Shown in pieces: positions 63,376 through 64,000 of a stretch of DNA of 64,000 nucleotides. The notes under the pieces were generated by a model. That model was not told where the DNA came from. It searched no databases and saw nothing but the letters and a program-made list of their open reading frames with translations. This stretch comes from Microbacterium profundi (GTDB lineage Bacteria > Actinomycetota > Actinomycetes > Actinomycetales > Microbacteriaceae): assembly GCF_000763375.1 (NCBI RefSeq), contig NZ_JPSY01000003.1:353386-417385 (forward strand), written 5' to 3'. The position numbers and the translations under genes were made by a program. Every line of letters begins with the position of its first letter. The stretch's first letter is position 1.

Positions 63376-64000
63376 GTGGTAGTTCAGTTCATCGACGATC
63401 ATCGTGACCGGTTCGGAGTCGAGCCGATCTGCCGCGTGCTCACCCAGCACGGGGTGAAGATCGCTCCGTCCGGTTACTACGCCTTCAAGAAGCGACCCGT
63501 CTCCGCGCGAGCCGTCAGCGATGCGGAACTGGTCGTGCAGATCGAGCGGGTGTTCTGGGACCGCAAGCTCGGTCGTGGGATCAGCGGCGCCCGCAAGGTC
63601 TGGCGGCTGCTGACCCGGGAGGGCATCATCGTCGCGCGTTGCACTGTCGAACGCCTCATGCGTCAGCAGGGCCTGCGCGGCATCCGCCGCGGCAAGCAGT
63701 TCATCACCACACGTCCCGACGACTCCGCGCCGAGGGCTGAGGATCACGTGAAGCGGGAGTTCCACGCTGACCGGCCGAACGAGCTCTGGGTGGTCGACTT
63801 CACCTATGTGCCGACATGGTCGGGGATGGCGTTCACCGCGTTCGTCACCGACGTGTTCTCCCGCCGCATCGTCGGCTGGCGAACGATGTCCAAGATGCCG
63901 ACCGACCTGCCACTGGACGCGCTCGAGATGGCGCTGTGGATCCGCGATCGGGCCGGTGAAGACATCACCGGCGTCATTCAGCACTCGGATTATGCCGAGG
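63376..64000 (+). CDS. IS3 orfB (transposase catalytic part), partial
   Basis: Read in the -1 frame relative to orfA from about GTG 63376 (VVQFIDDHRDRFGVEPICRV) to the window edge. HTH_21 and rve parts: GARKVWRLLTREGIIVARCTVERLMR in pieces, then FHADRPNELWVVDFTYVPTW (first D of the DDE) and FTAFVTDVFSRRIVGWR (second region) and VIQHSDYAE at the edge. OrfA-OrfB overlap by -1 frameshifting is usual for IS3. No stop codon is seen in the visible part. Confidence 0.88.
   Translation, partial: MVVQFIDDHRDRFGVEPICRVLTQHGVKIAPSGYYAFKKRPVSARAVSDAELVVQIERVFWDRKLGRGISGARKVWRLLTREGIIVARCTVERLMRQQGLRGIRRGKQFITTRPDDSAPRAEDHVKREFHADRPNELWVVDFTYVPTWSGMAFTAFVTDVFSRRIVGWRTMSKMPTDLPLDALEMALWIRDRAGEDITGVIQHSDYAE

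Larger units (their letters stand above)
61810..63382 (+). pseudogene. IS3 orfA (HTH part of transposase), split by an IS30 insertion
   Basis: The first part, 61810-62087, reads MRPMPALRKYPPELRERAMR, then QRVGVNPDTLRGWVKQAQ (HTH) and IKHLEAEVRELKRANE (leucine zipper-like). The end, 63322-63382, reads ILLAASSFFARELDPRLPW and stops at TAG. Removing the IS30 with one copy of GAT restores the known orfA ending (...NEILLAASSFFA). Without that the protein cannot be made. Confidence 0.85.
61767..64000. mobile_element. IS3-family element, interrupted by IS30, running off the right edge
   Basis: The left end begins near TGAATCGCCCCGGGTCTCGT (61767), the typical TG-start of IS3 ends. It carries orfA (61810 on) and, after the IS30 insertion, the tail of orfA and orfB. 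The right end is beyond the window. Confidence 0.85.

Overview
The window is high-GC chromosomal DNA from an actinobacterium, most likely a Microbacteriaceae member (Microbacterium-like). This rests on the gene content, on many GTG and TTG starts, on the order of the blocks era/ybeY/phoH, rsmE/dnaJ/hrcA/hemW/lepA and holA/comEC/comEA/leuS, and on the REP-like repeats. I could run no database search, so every family assignment comes from motifs and remembered family features.

Layout. 0-13.4 kb holds housekeeping genes: end of a DMT-type transporter, def, a broken septum-formation lipoprotein, tRNA-Asn, an orphan ABC ATPase, the dusB-dgt-dnaG chain, a glutathione peroxidase, a DsbA-like protein, a tandem pair of P-loop NTPases, uppS-recO, a TRIC channel, and leuA behind a leucine-rich leader peptide. 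13.5-15.9 kb is a worn patch: a PIN-toxin tail, a headless quinone oxidoreductase, and an intact Fic protein with a palindromic operator. 15.9-27.7 kb holds two minus-strand chains (HIT-phoH-ybeY-CNNM-era; lepA-DUF1990-hemW-hrcA-dnaJ-rsmE with a CIRCE operator). 27.8-33.6 kb is a complete peptide ABC transporter operon on the plus strand. 33.6-50.2 kb holds metabolism and housekeeping: an internally deleted GH1 beta-glucosidase with its MFS partner, rpsT, holA-comEC-comEA, leuS, pabB carrying an in-frame repeat array, DedA, an App1-like phosphatase and flavoprotein genes.

From tRNA-Ala(GGC) at 50.3 kb to the end the window is a genomic island: excisionase-like protein and tyrosine integrase, an ArsR regulator, an ArsR-like/ArsC fusion, an unusual winged-helix regulator, a pstSCAB phosphate transporter behind a PHO box, an MFS remnant, an IS982-like element with target duplication, two small unknown genes, an antitoxin/RES-toxin pair with a well-formed operator-promoter, and an IS3 element split by a complete IS30 element. 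Arsenate enters cells as a phosphate analogue, so the pairing of ars and pst genes suggests one theme: taking up phosphate while coping with arsenate.

Two signals run across the window. First, at least fifteen genes have an A-T rich -10 hexamer exactly 6-7 nt before the start codon, which points to leaderless mRNAs and fixes several starts. Second, REP-like repeats have spread not only between genes but into coding sequences (pabB, lepA, phoH, two short C-termini and possibly the dgt start).
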